Positions 16,617-25,903 of a stretch of 64,000 nucleotides of DNA are shown here, in pieces. The notes below the pieces were generated by a model. That model searched no databases. It saw only the letters and a program-made list of their open reading frames with translations, and was not told the origin of the DNA. Within the stretch, counting starts at the first letter, position 1. The number at the start of each line of letters is the position of its first letter. The DNA lies in contig CAVTON010000002.1 in NCBI GenBank assembly GCA_963736455.1, forward strand, positions 868,001 through 932,000, in the 5' to 3' direction. A program made the translations under genes and the position numbers. The stretch is from DAHUXD01 sp963736455. Lineage in GTDB: Bacteria; Acidobacteriota; Thermoanaerobaculia; UBA5066; Gp7-AA6.

Positions 16617-19600
16617 TCAGTCGAACCGCACCGAAACGATCTTCGAACAGCCGGGCTCTTCCATGGTGACGCCGTACATGACGTCGGCGGTTTCCATGGT
16701 GCGCTTGTTGTGGGTGATCGCGATGAATTGCGTCTCCTCGGTCATGTCCCGGAGCAGGCGCGTGAAACGGTCGATGTTCGCTTCATCGAGAGGAGCATCC
16801 ACCTCGTCCAGGATGCAGAAGGGCGACGGCTTGAAACGGAAGATCGCCATCAGCAGCGCGATCGCCGTCAGGGCCTTCTCGCCGCCGGACAGAAGGAGGA
16901 TCGACTGATTGCGCTTGCCGGGCGGATGGGCGTCGATCTCGATGCCCGATTCGAGGAGATCGCTCTCGTCGAGGAGCTTCATCTCGGCGCTGCCGCCCTG
17001 GAAGAGGCGCTCGAACATCGCCTTGAAGTTGCCGTTGATCGCGTGGAACGCCTCCGCGAAACGCTCGGACGAGGTGGCGTTGATCTTGCGGATGGACTCC
17101 TGCAGCTCCGCGATCGACCGGAGAAGGTCGTCGCGCTGGCCGGTCAGAAACGTCAGGCGCTCGGACATCTCCTTGTGCTCTTCGAAGGCGAGCACGTTGA
17201 CCGGCCCGAGCCGCTCGAGCGAGGCGGTGAGCTCGGAGACCTCGGCTTCGAGCGCCGCCAGCGCTTCCGGGGTCGTCTCGGCGGGGCCCTCGAGTGATTC
17301 GGGCTCGACGCCGAACTCCTCGCGCGCGGTCGCCGACAGGTGCTCGAGGTCGGATTGGACCCGCGTCGCCGAGACCTCGGCCTCGAAGCGGGCTTCCCGG
17401 GCGGCATCGAGACTCGCGCGATCCGTGCGCGTCGCCGCCTCGGCCGTTTCGACGCGGATCCCGGCGGCGCGCGCCGTTTCGGACGCCGCGGCGTGGCCGG
17501 CGGCCCGCTCATCCCGGGAGGCGAGGTTCGTCTTCTGCCGCTCCCGCGCGTCCTTCTCCTCCTGGACGAGCTCGGCGGCGCGCGACGTGATGCGCGCCTC
17601 CTCTTCGGTCGCCTCGGCGAGCCGCCGCTCGAGCGTCGTGCGCGCTTCGCGCAGGGTGTCGCGGGCGGCCTCCATGGCGCGGCGGCGCTCCGCCGCGACC
17701 TCGGCCTCGGTGCGGCGGTGGGCGAGCTCCTCGGAGGCGGACATCGCCATCGAACGCGCTTCGGTGAGCGAGGCCGAGAGGCCGGCGGTCCGCTGATGCG
17801 CGGCGTCCTCGGAGGCGGCGTGCCGCCTCTCCTCTTCTTCGAGGGCCTGGCGCCGCGTCGCGAAGCCGGCCGCCTCGTCGCGAAGGGCGCGATTCTCTTC
17901 CGACAGCGTAGCGCTCTCGCGGCGAAGCCGGTCGCGTTCGCCCAGGCGCTCCTCGAGTCGGGCCGCGAACGCGGTGTGCGCCGCACGGGCCTCCTGCTCG
18001 ATTTCGCGGAGGGCCGGCAGCTCTCCCTCGCCGCGCTGGCGGTCGGACCGCAGCTCTTCCACGCGTTTCTCGACCGACACGAGTGCGCCGCGGGCCTCCT
18101 CGAGCCGGCGTTCGAGGGATTCTTCTTCGCGCCGGAGGGCGAAGATTCCGGAGGCTTCGGCGGCGGGTCCCGCGACGCGCACGACGGGGCCGCGCACGAC
18201 CTCGCGGCCGCTCGTGACGAACGTCGTTTGCGGGAACCGCTCGGCGTACGCGAGGGCTCGGCCGAGATCCTCGACGAAAACCGTCGCGGGCAGCGCGGCC
18301 CGCTCCGCCGGCGAGAGCCGGTCATGATCCTCGAGAACGTCTTCCCATCCCGAGGCGCCCTCCGGCCGGTCGGGCCGGATGTCGTGTTTCCAGTCGGTCC
18401 GGACGATCCGGGCGGCCGTGAGCGAGCGCATGGCGTCGACCGCCCGGGACACGTCGCCCGCCGCGAGCAGAGCGTCGGCGTCGGCTCCCAGGACGAGGCC
18501 GACCGCGTCTTCCCACCCCGCGCGCGGGCGGATGCGGTCGGAGAGCGTTCCCCGCTCGGAGATCCCGGCCGATTCCAGCGCCCGCCGGACCTCGTCCACG
18601 CTCGTGTCCCGGGCCCGGAGAGTCTCCGCGATCGCCGCGCGGCGATGCTCGAGCGCGCCCGCGGACTCCCGGGCGGTCTCGCGTTGCGACTCGGCGCTCT
18701 GAATGGCCGACGCGATCGAGGCCACGGCGGCTTCGAGGCCCGTGACCCGCGCCGTCGCCTCGGCCGCCGCCGACGCCAGACGTTGCGCCTCATGCTCGGC
18801 TTCGGAGGCGTCGCGCTCGCGGGACGAGAGCTCCTCGCGGATCTTCTCGGCCGCCTGGGTCAGGCGGGCGAGCGAAGCCGCGACGCGCTCGGCGGCGAGG
18901 TCCACGTCGTGACGCGCGTTGCGGGTCGCGATGCGTTCGCCCGCGGCCGTCAGCGCGGCGGTCCGGGTGGCCTCGAGCTCGCCCTCGTACTGCGCGCACG
19001 CCGCGGCCGCCTCGGAGGCCTTGCGGTCGGCCTCCTCGCGGGCGAGCGAGCGGGCGCGCGCTTCGGCCACGGCCCGTTCGAGACGCTCCTCCAGGTCCGC
19101 CAGATCGCGGGCGGCGCGGACCTGCTCGGCCGTGAAATCGCGGCCCTCGCGCTCGAGCGAGGCCCGGCGCGCCGCGAGATCGAAGGACGCCCGCTTGTTC
19201 GATTCGAGCAGCGCGTCGTCGCGCGCGATCGAGGCCTCGAGCGCGGAGAGCGCCTCGCGAAGCGCGTCGCGCTGCCCGGCGGCCTCGGCCGCCGCCAGCC
19301 GGGAGGCCGCCAGATCCGCCTCGGCCCGCCCGAGAACCGCCGCGGCCTCGGCCTCGCGGTCGCGGCGCTCGTCGCGCAGGCGCTCGGCCGCCGTCAGGGC
19401 CTCGCGCAGGGCGTCGGCGCGGGCCCGAGTCAGCGAGGCCCGCCGGAGCTTCAGTTGTTCCGAGTGCTCCTTGTACCGCGCGGCGCGCGACGCCTGCCGC
19501 TTCAGCGAGGCGACGTTGCGCTCGATCTCCGAGATGATGTCGGACAGCCTCAGGAGATTTCCGCGCGTCTCCTCGAGCTTTCCCTCCGCCAGCCGCTTCT

Positions 19601-20126
19601 TGAGCTTGTATTTCGTGATCCCCGCGGCCTCTTCGATCAGGCGCCGCCGGTCCTGAGGCTTGGTCGAGAGCACCTGGTCGATGCGGCCCTGCTCGATGAC
19701 CGAGTACGCGCGCACGCCGAGGCCCGTGCCGAGGAGCTGATCCTGAATGTCGCGGAGGCGGACCTGCTTGTCGTTCAGGAAGTACTCGCCCTCGCCGTCC
19801 CGGTACACGCGCCGGCCGACGCGCATCTCTCCCTCGGCGTCGGCCTTCTCACTGTCGCCGTTGGAGGCCGCGAGCGTGAGGATCACCTCCGCCATGCCGA
19901 GGGGGCGCCGCTTCGCGGAGCCGTTGAAGATGACGTCGTCCATCTTCTCGCCGCGGAGCACGCGCGCGCTCTGCTCGCCGAGGGCCCAGGCGACGGCGTC
20001 GCTGATGTTGGACTTGCCGCACCCGTTCGGGCCGACGACGGCGGTTACGGATCCCGGAAAGGCGAGATCCACCTTGTCGAAGAAAGACTTGAAGCCCGAG
20101 ATCTCGACACGTTTCAACCGGAGCAT
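16617..20126 (-). CDS. smc: Chromosome segregation protein SMC
   Basis: A 1169-residue SMC protein of full length. The N-terminal head has Walker A (VVGPNGCGKSNISDA) and the Q-loop region DDVIFNGSAKRRP. Two long Arg/Glu/Ala-rich coiled coils flank a hinge at about residues 500-620 (LSDRIRPRAGWEDAVGLVLG, TVFVEDLGRALA). The C-terminal head carries the signature LLSGGEKALTAIALL and Walker B FCILDEVDAPLDEANIDRF. As the condensin core it compacts and segregates the chromosome with ScpA/ScpB, which are not in this window. The start is ATG 20126, where the conserved MLRLKRVEISGFKSF begins. TACATT lies 8 nt upstream and no ribosome site is present. Open sequence further upstream is antisense to the next gene. 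Confidence 0.96.
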   Translation of the reverse strand: MLRLKRVEISGFKSFFDKVDLAFPGSVTAVVGPNGCGKSNISDAVAWALGEQSARVLRGEKMDDVIFNGSAKRRPLGMAEVILTLAASNGDSEKADAEGEMRVGRRVYRDGEGEYFLNDKQVRLRDIQDQLLGTGLGVRAYSVIEQGRIDQVLSTKPQDRRRLIEEAAGITKYKLKKRLAEGKLEETRGNLLRLSDIISEIERNVASLKRQASRAARYKEHSEQLKLRRASLTRARADALREALTAAERLRDERRDREAEAAAVLGRAEADLAASRLAAAEAAGQRDALREALSALEASIARDDALLESNKRASFDLAARRASLEREGRDFTAEQVRAARDLADLEERLERAVAEARARSLAREEADRKASEAAAACAQYEGELEATRTAALTAAGERIATRNARHDVDLAAERVAASLARLTQAAEKIREELSSRERDASEAEHEAQRLASAAAEATARVTGLEAAVASIASAIQSAESQRETARESAGALEHRRAAIAETLRARDTSVDEVRRALESAGISERGTLSDRIRPRAGWEDAVGLVLGADADALLAAGDVSRAVDAMRSLTAARIVRTDWKHDIRPDRPEGASGWEDVLEDHDRLSPAERAALPATVFVEDLGRALAYAERFPQTTFVTSGREVVRGPVVRVAGPAAEASGIFALRREEESLERRLEEARGALVSVEKRVEELRSDRQRGEGELPALREIEQEARAAHTAFAARLEERLGERDRLRRESATLSEENRALRDEAAGFATRRQALEEEERRHAASEDAAHQRTAGLSASLTEARSMAMSASEELAHRRTEAEVAAERRRAMEAARDTLREARTTLERRLAEATEEEARITSRAAELVQEEKDARERQKTNLASRDERAAGHAAASETARAAGIRVETAEAATRTDRASLDAAREARFEAEVSATRVQSDLEHLSATAREEFGVEPESLEGPAETTPEALAALEAEVSELTASLERLGPVNVLAFEEHKEMSERLTFLTGQRDDLLRSIAELQESIRKINATSSERFAEAFHAINGNFKAMFERLFQGGSAEMKLLDESDLLESGIEIDAHPPGKRNQSILLLSGGEKALTAIALLMAIFRFKPSPFCILDEVDAPLDEANIDRFTRLLRDMTEETQFIAITHNKRTMETADVMYGVTMEEPGCSKIVSVRFD

Positions 20127-20134
20127 CTGGCGGG

Positions 20135-20140
20135 AATGTA
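20135..20140 (-). promoter_or_regulatory. -10 box TACATT, leaderless promoter of smc
   Basis: TACATT on the minus strand lies 8 nt before ATG 20126. The 114-nt divergent gap to the formate-THF ligase gene also holds TAGGAT for the other direction. Confidence 0.5.
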
Positions 20141-20225
20141 GCAAATGGAGGTCCGCGCTGCCACAACTTATTGGGGTCAACGGCCCGAGAGCCCCCCACC
20201 CCCGGTGGCCCGCCCCGGGCCCTGC

Positions 20226-20231
20226 TAGGAT
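20226..20231 (+). promoter_or_regulatory. -10 box TAGGAT, leaderless promoter of fhs
   Basis: TAGGAT lies 9 nt before ATG 20241. No Shine-Dalgarno sequence precedes the start. Confidence 0.45.
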
Positions 20232-20240
20232 GCCGAACGG

Positions 20241-21911
20241 ATGAAGTCCGACATCGAAATCGCGCAGGAAGCGCGCCTCCGTCCGATGGAAGACGTGGCG
20301 CGCTCGGCGGGAATCGATCCGCTCGACTTCATCCCCTACGGACGCGACAAGGCGAAGGTCTCGATCTCCGCGATCGGCCGCGCCGAAGGCCGGCCCGAGG
20401 CGCCGCTCGTGCTCGTTTCCGCGATCACTCCGACTCCGGCCGGCGAAGGAAAGTCCACGACCACCGTCGGCCTCGGCCAGGCCCTCAACCGGCTCGGGAA
20501 GCGCGCGATCATCGCCCTGCGCGAGCCTTCGCTCGGGCCGTGCTTCGGGGTCAAGGGAGGCGCGGCCGGCGGCGGTTACTCGCAGCTCGTTCCGATGGAG
20601 GACATCAACCTCCACTTCACGGGCGACTTCCCGGCGATCACGGCCGCGCACAACCTGCTCGCGGCGATGATCGACAATCACCTTCACCACGGAAACGCCC
20701 TCGGCATCGATCAGCGCGACATCCCGTTTCGCCGCGTCCTCGATATGAACGACCGCGCCCTGCGCGACACCGTCATCGGCCTCGGCGGCAAGATCAACGG
20801 CGTGCCCCGCGAGACGGGTTTCGACATCACGGTCGCCTCGGAGGTCATGGCGATCCTGTGTCTCGCCCGCGACCTGAAGGATCTCAAGGAGCGCTGCGGC
20901 GCGATCGTCGCCGGCTATACCCGGGACGCCGAGCCGGTGCGCGCCCGCGACCTCAAGGCCAACGGTGCGATGGCGGCCCTGTTGAAGGACGCGATCCATC
21001 CGAACCTCGTCCAGACCCTGGAGGGAACGCCCGCGCTCGTCCACGGAGGACCCTTCGCCAACATCGCCCACGGCTGCAACTCGATCCTGGCGACGCGGAT
21101 CGCGATGCGCTACGGCGAGATCGCCGTCACCGAGGCCGGGTTCGGCTTCGACCTCGGAGGCGAGAAGTTCCTCGACATCAAGTGCGCCTACGGAGACATC
21201 TGGCCCTCGGTCGTCGTCCTGGTGGCGACCGTCCGGGCGCTCAAGATGCACGGCGGCACCCCGAAGGACGCCCTCGGCATCGAAGACCTCGCGGCGCTGT
21301 CGCGCGGGATGATCAACCTCGAGCGCCACCTCGACAACGTCCGGATCTTCGGCCTGCCCGCGGTGGTCGCGATCAACCGCTTCCCCACGGATACGCCGGC
21401 CGAGATCGCGTTTCTGGAGAAGCGGTGCACCGAGCTCAACGTGAAGGTGGCGCTCTCGGAGGTCTTCACTCGCGGCGGCGCGGGGGGCGAAGACCTCGCC
21501 CGGCTCGTCCTCGAGGAAATCGCCTCGGGGTCGGCCCGGTATCGTCCGCTCTATCCGTGGGACCGTCCGCTCGCCGAGAAGATCGAGATCATCGCGCGCC
21601 GCCTCTACGGCGCCGGGGGAGTCTCGTTTTCGAAGGAGGCCGAAAGCCGTCTGGCGCGGTACGAGAGGCTCGGTTTCGGCAACCTCCCGGTTAACATCGC
21701 CAAGACGCCGTACTCCTTTTCGGATGATCCGCGCAAGGGCGGCCGTCCTTCCGGGTTCACGCTCCACGTGGACAAGACTCGCCTCTTCGCGGGCGCGGGC
21801 TTCGTCGTCGCGATCTGCGGCGACATCATGACGATGCCGGGACTGCCCAAGAAACCGGCCGCGGAGACGATCGACGTCGACGAGACGGGCCGAGTGTCCG
21901 GTCTCTTCTAG
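20241..21911 (+). CDS. fhs: Formate-tetrahydrofolate ligase
   Basis: A 556-residue enzyme that makes 10-formyl-THF from formate, THF and ATP, feeding purine synthesis and one-carbon metabolism. Diagnostic segments are ITPTPAGEGKSTTTVGLGQA (ATP loop), REPSLGPCFGVKGGAAGGGY, LTGDFPAI-type segment HFTGDFPAITAAHNLLAA, HGGPFANIAHGCNSI, EAGFGFDLGGEKF and a C-terminal GDIMTMPGLPKKPAA. Length is normal. The start is ATG 20241 with a -10 box 9 nt upstream. It is monocistronic and divergent from smc. Confidence 0.97.
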   Translation: MKSDIEIAQEARLRPMEDVARSAGIDPLDFIPYGRDKAKVSISAIGRAEGRPEAPLVLVSAITPTPAGEGKSTTTVGLGQALNRLGKRAIIALREPSLGPCFGVKGGAAGGGYSQLVPMEDINLHFTGDFPAITAAHNLLAAMIDNHLHHGNALGIDQRDIPFRRVLDMNDRALRDTVIGLGGKINGVPRETGFDITVASEVMAILCLARDLKDLKERCGAIVAGYTRDAEPVRARDLKANGAMAALLKDAIHPNLVQTLEGTPALVHGGPFANIAHGCNSILATRIAMRYGEIAVTEAGFGFDLGGEKFLDIKCAYGDIWPSVVVLVATVRALKMHGGTPKDALGIEDLAALSRGMINLERHLDNVRIFGLPAVVAINRFPTDTPAEIAFLEKRCTELNVKVALSEVFTRGGAGGEDLARLVLEEIASGSARYRPLYPWDRPLAEKIEIIARRLYGAGGVSFSKEAESRLARYERLGFGNLPVNIAKTPYSFSDDPRKGGRPSGFTLHVDKTRLFAGAGFVVAICGDIMTMPGLPKKPAAETIDVDETGRVSGLF

Positions 21912-22074
21912 CCGATTCGAGCCGGTTTCGCTTCCGGTCTGGGCAGACCGTTTGCATCGATGTGGGGCGAAGCGCCCGTCGGCTTCGGGATCTCGTCTCG
22001 AAAAAGCTGAACGGATATTGCGCATCGGGAGCAGATATGTGTAGTGTCGCGCTGGCCTACGGAGACCCAGAACC

Positions 22075-23175
22075 ATGTTGACTCTGGAAGTGAGGAGACG
22101 TCCGGGCACGGGAGCCGAAGTGCACCGGGTGAGCGGCCCGAGCGCGACGGTGGGAGCCTCGTCGGGCAACGAGGTGGTCGTGCGGGCGCGCGGCGTCTAT
22201 GGACGCCACGTCCGGCTGCTCGAAAAAGACGGCGTCTACCACCTCGACCTCTTCCGCGGGATCGCGGCGGTGCAGGTCAACGGGCGCGACTTCCTCGGCG
22301 GCGCGATCTCGCCGGGCGACCGGATCACCCTCGGGGAGGCGACGATCACGGTCGTCGAGGCGGCGCCTTCGGGCCTCTCCGCGCATTCCGGGCCGGCCGG
22401 CGGGAGCGCCCCGGCGAGCACGATCGCGCCCGCTCCGGCGTCTCCCACGCTTCCCGTCACCGAGGTCGAGTACCGAGGCCTTCGGCTCGGGGCGTACCGG
22501 CTCTGCCGGGAGGCGCGGTCGGCCGAGGGGCTCGCCACGGAACTGACGGATTTCCTGGATCGGGAGCTGCCTCCCTCGGAATGGGCCGTCGGCGAGTTTT
22601 CTCCGGCCGCCGGCTTTCGACCGCTCGCCTCCACGTTCCGGGAGAACCCCGCACTGCCGCCGTCCATGGTCCAGGACATCCGGGGGGGAGAGCGGCTCGC
22701 ACGCTCCGAGAGCGTGACGGGCGTGCTGACTCTGGTCGTCGAGCCGTCGGCCGAAGGGGCCGGATGCGCGGGAATCCTGGTTCGGGAGTCTCCGCGGCTG
22801 GCGGCGCGAGCCATTCTCTTCCTCGAGGAGCTGGTGCAGATGGCGGGCGTGGCCTTTGCCGGAGTCGCCGGAGTCGCCGGAGTCCCGGACGCCGGGGAAT
22901 CCACGCCTCACCGGGAGGACGAGCCTGCCTCGGCGACGCCGCCGTCGGAATCGACCCCGGCCGAAACCGTCCTGCGCTCCACGGACGATCTGAAGAAGAT
23001 CGTCGAGACCGTCGAGCGGGAGGTCATCGACCGCGCCATGCGCCGCGTCGAGGGAAATCAGTCGCGCGGGGCACAGATCCTGAACATCTCGCGAGGCTCG
23101 CTGATCGCGAAGTTGAAGGAGTTCGCCATCCCGGATTACCGCTACCTGCGGCGGGAGCGCGGACGCCGGAACTAG
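22075..23175 (+). CDS. FHA-domain protein with C-terminal Fis-type HTH
   Basis: A 366-residue regulator. The N-terminal FHA domain (about residues 1-105; VGASSGNEVVVRARGVYGRH, then VQVNGRDFLGG and LGEATITVVE) binds phosphothreonine peptides. The middle (about 125-265) matches no family I know. A small 9-bp tandem repeat, GGAGTCGCC at 22861-22884, encodes GVAGVAGV. The C-terminal roughly 60 residues form a Fis-type helix-turn-helix (AMRRVEGNQSRGAQILNISR, GSLIAKLKEF). There is no AAA+ domain, so it differs from sigma-54 activators. It could link Ser/Thr kinase signalling to transcription. The start is ATG 22075, preceded by a weak GGAG. Confidence 0.82.
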   Translation: MLTLEVRRRPGTGAEVHRVSGPSATVGASSGNEVVVRARGVYGRHVRLLEKDGVYHLDLFRGIAAVQVNGRDFLGGAISPGDRITLGEATITVVEAAPSGLSAHSGPAGGSAPASTIAPAPASPTLPVTEVEYRGLRLGAYRLCREARSAEGLATELTDFLDRELPPSEWAVGEFSPAAGFRPLASTFRENPALPPSMVQDIRGGERLARSESVTGVLTLVVEPSAEGAGCAGILVRESPRLAARAILFLEELVQMAGVAFAGVAGVAGVPDAGESTPHREDEPASATPPSESTPAETVLRSTDDLKKIVETVEREVIDRAMRRVEGNQSRGAQILNISRGSLIAKLKEFAIPDYRYLRRERGRRN

Positions 23176-23179
23176 GGGC

Positions 23180-23755
23180 TCAGGCCTCCCGGCCCTCCGA
23201 AAAACCCCACCACAGGGCGAAGGGCGCCGCGAACCGGCCGGCGATCTGGTAGAAGTGAAAGCCGGCGCCCCAGACGTTCCGGGCGACGGTCCCGTAGTGC
23301 GTCTCGCTCCAGGGGCCGAGGCGCGTCGCGTAGAGCGCTTCGATCTGGAAGATGAGCGCCACGACGTGGATCAGAAAGAGCCCGGCGGCGGCGGCCCAGA
23401 ACCGGAAGAAGCGCCGGGGTTCGAGAGGCTTCGGGTTCATCGAGAAGAGCGCCGCCAGCAGCACGAAGTTGAAGTGCAGGTCCGCCGCGGGCAGTCCCGG
23501 GCGCGGCGAGGCGGGAGGAAAGTCCGAGCGTTCGACGCGGATCTCTCCGCCGACGGCGGACAGCGTCGTGACCGCGGGGCGCTCGAAGAGGCGGAGCGCC
23601 GCCTCGGCCGTGCCCGCGACGAGCCGCTCGTAGGGCGCCGAGAACACGAACCAGAAGGCGAGGCCGGCGGCGAAGCCGGCCGCCAGCCGCCATGCGGCGC
23701 GCCGGTCGAGGCGGAATCGGACCTCGTCCGGCGCGCGGGCGCGCTTACGGCCCAT
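23180..23755 (-). CDS. Membrane protein next to exosortase H
   Basis: A 191-residue protein with an N-terminal helix (AAGFAAGLAFWFVFSAPY), a short soluble part, and two or three further helices (FNFVLLAALFSMN, FWAAAAGLFLIHVVALIF, IAGRFAAPFALWWGF). It overlaps the 3' end of the exosortase gene by 11 nt, so the two are made together. Position and topology fit the small membrane protein often found beside XrtH, but I recognise no catalytic motif. A role in presenting substrate to the exosortase is inference. It is the last gene of the ketosynthase-exosortase operon and is convergent with the FHA gene at 4 nt. Confidence 0.65.
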   Translation of the reverse strand: MGRKRARAPDEVRFRLDRRAAWRLAAGFAAGLAFWFVFSAPYERLVAGTAEAALRLFERPAVTTLSAVGGEIRVERSDFPPASPRPGLPAADLHFNFVLLAALFSMNPKPLEPRRFFRFWAAAAGLFLIHVVALIFQIEALYATRLGPWSETHYGTVARNVWGAGFHFYQIAGRFAAPFALWWGFSEGREA

Positions 23756-24287
23756 GCCGCGCCGGAGCTTCGGCGCCGCGAGCCTTCTCGCCGCGGGCGG
23801 CCCAGAAGAGAAACATCAGGACGCTCGCCAGGACGACCGCGGACTGCCAGAGGACCGTGTGGGAGGAGTCGAAGAGCGCGGGACGGTGCGCGCCGATCCA
23901 GAAGAGCGAGACGACGCGCACGAGGTTGAGCGCCTGGATCGCGATCAGGCCGCCGGCGAGGCCGGCGAGGCGGCGGCGCCACGGGGCGGGAAACGCCAGC
24001 ACGGCCGAACCGAAGAGGAGAGCGGCTTCGACGCCGTTGCATCCGTTCTCGATCTGTACCGCGAAGGACCCCGACCGGATCTCCGTTCCGGCGACGCTCA
24101 CCTTTTCACCGAGGACGTTGAGCACCGTCCCCGAGACCCGGGCGATCGCCGCCGTGAACGGAACGATGACGGCGTCGTTGATCGGGTTCCAGGCGACGAG
24201 GAAGTAGAAGACGACCAGCAGAGCCAGGAATCGAGCGAGAAACAGGAGCGATCTCCGTTTCGGCGAGGCCAGGGGCGCCGGCTTCAT
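23745..24287 (-). CDS. xrtH: Exosortase, XrtH type
   Basis: A 180-residue transpeptidase-like membrane protein with about five helices. The exosortase triad is present: Cys83 in IENGCNGVEA, Arg124 in LNLVRVVSLFW and His143 in SSHTVLWQ. The segments LAFPAPWRRRLAGL and IQALNLVRVVSLFWIG match type H, which processes proteins with an IPTLxxWG C-terminal sorting tail. It would cut such tails in the inner membrane and transfer the protein to an extracellular matrix polymer. The start is ATG 24287, overlapping the thioesterase stop as ATGA. No protein with such a tail is encoded in this window, so substrates lie elsewhere. Confidence 0.88.
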   Translation of the reverse strand: MKPAPLASPKRRSLLFLARFLALLVVFYFLVAWNPINDAVIVPFTAAIARVSGTVLNVLGEKVSVAGTEIRSGSFAVQIENGCNGVEAALLFGSAVLAFPAPWRRRLAGLAGGLIAIQALNLVRVVSLFWIGAHRPALFDSSHTVLWQSAVVLASVLMFLFWAARGEKARGAEAPARHGP

Positions 24288-24751
24288 CGGGAGGGGTCGT
24301 CCAGCGATTCCTGGAAGTCGAGGATCGAGGCGCAGAGCGACCGCAGGCCCGAAGGCAGCGTCAGGAGGAGCTCGCCCTCGGCGTTGACGACGACCTGCTC
24401 CGTGACGGCCGAGGCGAGCAGGCGGCCGGTCTCGTCGCGGATTTCGTAGTCCATCACCAGTCGCGCGACGCTCGGATCCCGAAGGCGGGCCGTGACGTGA
24501 ATCCTCTGGTCGGGCCGGGCCGGCAGGCGGTACTTCAGCTCCAGGCGCGTGATCGGAATGCGATACCCCATCTCGAGGGCGCGGGCGGCGCTGAAACCGA
24601 AGCGTCCCGTCAGCTGTTCGCGCGCGTGCTCGAGATAGAGCACGTAGTGGCCATGCCAGACCACGCCATACGGGTCGCACTCGGCAAAACGCACCGGGAT
24701 CTCGATCGTCAAACCGCGCAACGGCTCCGGCTCTCGAATCGACGCCGTCAC
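24284..24751 (-). CDS. Hot-dog fold acyl thioesterase (4HBT-like)
   Basis: A 155-residue hot-dog protein. Its motif RFAECDPYGVVWHGHYVLYL holds the catalytic Asp26 and fits 4-hydroxybenzoyl-CoA-type and YbgC-type thioesterases. It would release a fatty-acyl or ketoacyl chain from CoA or an acyl carrier protein. The start is GTG 24751 in a GTGA overlap with the ketosynthase-like gene; it ends in an ATGA overlap with the exosortase. The coupling makes a role in releasing or transferring the chain built by the two ketosynthase subunits likely, but this is inferred. Confidence 0.85.
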   Translation of the reverse strand: MTASIREPEPLRGLTIEIPVRFAECDPYGVVWHGHYVLYLEHAREQLTGRFGFSAARALEMGYRIPITRLELKYRLPARPDQRIHVTARLRDPSVARLVMDYEIRDETGRLLASAVTEQVVVNAEGELLLTLPSGLRSLCASILDFQESLDDPSR

Positions 24752-25875
24752 GCGGCCTCCAGCACGGCCGAGAGGAAGTTGCCGCCCGCTCCGAAGGAGT
24801 TGACGAGGGCGCGCCGGGACCGCCCCGCCGCGATCGCCCGGCTCGCCGCGACGAGCTGGGCTCCTCCGGCCGCCGCCATTTCGCCGATCGCGTCCTTGAC
24901 GGCGAGCTCCTCGGGCAGCGAGGCTCCGAAGATCTCCCGCATGACCTGCGCTTCCGCGCGGTCCATCTCGACGACTCCATCGCGGGAGGAGAGCCACAGG
25001 TCCACGTCGCCGGGATCGAGGCCCGCGTCCTCGAGCGCGCCGCCGATCGCGCGGCCGATCGCCGCGGCGTCCGGAGCGAACCGGTACGGCTCGGATGCGA
25101 CCCCGGCCGTCGCGATCCCGGTCAGCCGGGCGAGCGGCCGGGCGCCGCGGGACCGCGCGCTCGCCTCCTCCTCGAGGAGAACGACGAAGGCGCCTTCGCC
25201 CTGGACGATTCCGGAAGCGCGCTTCTCGCCGCGCAGCGCCCCGACGCGGTCGAATCCCATCGCATAGAAGAAGTTCCACTCGTCCACGGCGCCGGCGATC
25301 ATCGCCCGGGCGCGTCCCGATGCGAGGGCGAGCGCCGAGAAGAGCAGGGCGTTCAAGGCCGAGGGGTCCTTCTGCGTGATGGTCACGTTCGGTCCGAAGA
25401 TCTTCAGCTCGATCGAGGCCTGGGAGGCCGGCGCGTTGGCGACCGTGTTCGGGAAATGGAAGGGCGGCGCGGCCTCGGGCGATTCCATGAAGAGGACGCG
25501 GAGAAACTCGGTGAGGGCGCCGGCTCCGGCGGACCCGGTCCCCATCGCGATGCCGATCGCCTCGGGATCGTCGGGGATCCGGTAGCCCGCTTCCGCCACG
25601 GCCTGGGCGCAGGCGATCAGGGCGAACTGGCTGCCGCGGTCGAGCCGGCGGGCCTTCATCGCGGGAATCTCGGGCTGGGGCGAGAACCGGGCGAACGACG
25701 CGACCTGGGTCGCCTGGAGATCGCCGCGCTCGTCGGGCGAGAAGTCCCGGATGGCCCGCTCGCCGGCGGTCAGGCGGCGGAAGAACTCGTCGGCGCTGCG
25801 GCCGAGCGGCGAAACGGCGCCGCTTCCCGTGACGACCCCGCGTCCCCGTCCCCGGTTCGTGTCGGCTCGTGCCAC
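24748..25875 (-). CDS. Ketosynthase-like chain-length-factor homologue (no active site)
   Basis: A 375-residue protein with the thiolase fold of FabF-type ketosynthases (GIAMGTGSAGAGA, FPNTVANAPASQ, IAGAVDEW, VQGEGAFVVLLEEE, NSFGAGGNF). All three catalytic positions are changed compared with its neighbour: Cys to Asp170 (TITQKDPSALNAL), first His to Ser297 (LWLSSRDGVVEMD) and second His to Glu332 (VKDAIGEMAAAGG). This is the pattern of KS-beta or chain-length-factor subunits, which pair with an active ketosynthase and set chain length. It lies 28 nt after the active partner and overlaps the thioesterase by GTGA. Confidence 0.85.
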   Translation of the reverse strand: MARADTNRGRGRGVVTGSGAVSPLGRSADEFFRRLTAGERAIRDFSPDERGDLQATQVASFARFSPQPEIPAMKARRLDRGSQFALIACAQAVAEAGYRIPDDPEAIGIAMGTGSAGAGALTEFLRVLFMESPEAAPPFHFPNTVANAPASQASIELKIFGPNVTITQKDPSALNALLFSALALASGRARAMIAGAVDEWNFFYAMGFDRVGALRGEKRASGIVQGEGAFVVLLEEEASARSRGARPLARLTGIATAGVASEPYRFAPDAAAIGRAIGGALEDAGLDPGDVDLWLSSRDGVVEMDRAEAQVMREIFGASLPEELAVKDAIGEMAAAGGAQLVAASRAIAAGRSRRALVNSFGAGGNFLSAVLEAA

Positions 25876-25903
25876 GGCGCTGCTCTCGACCGGTCCGGCG
25901 CGA

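Noticed and set aside
20127..22169. Very long open frame continuing upstream of smc on the minus strand
   Set aside because: It is antisense to the formate-THF ligase gene, Arg/Asp-rich, and matches no SMC sequence; the conserved SMC N-terminus begins at 20126.
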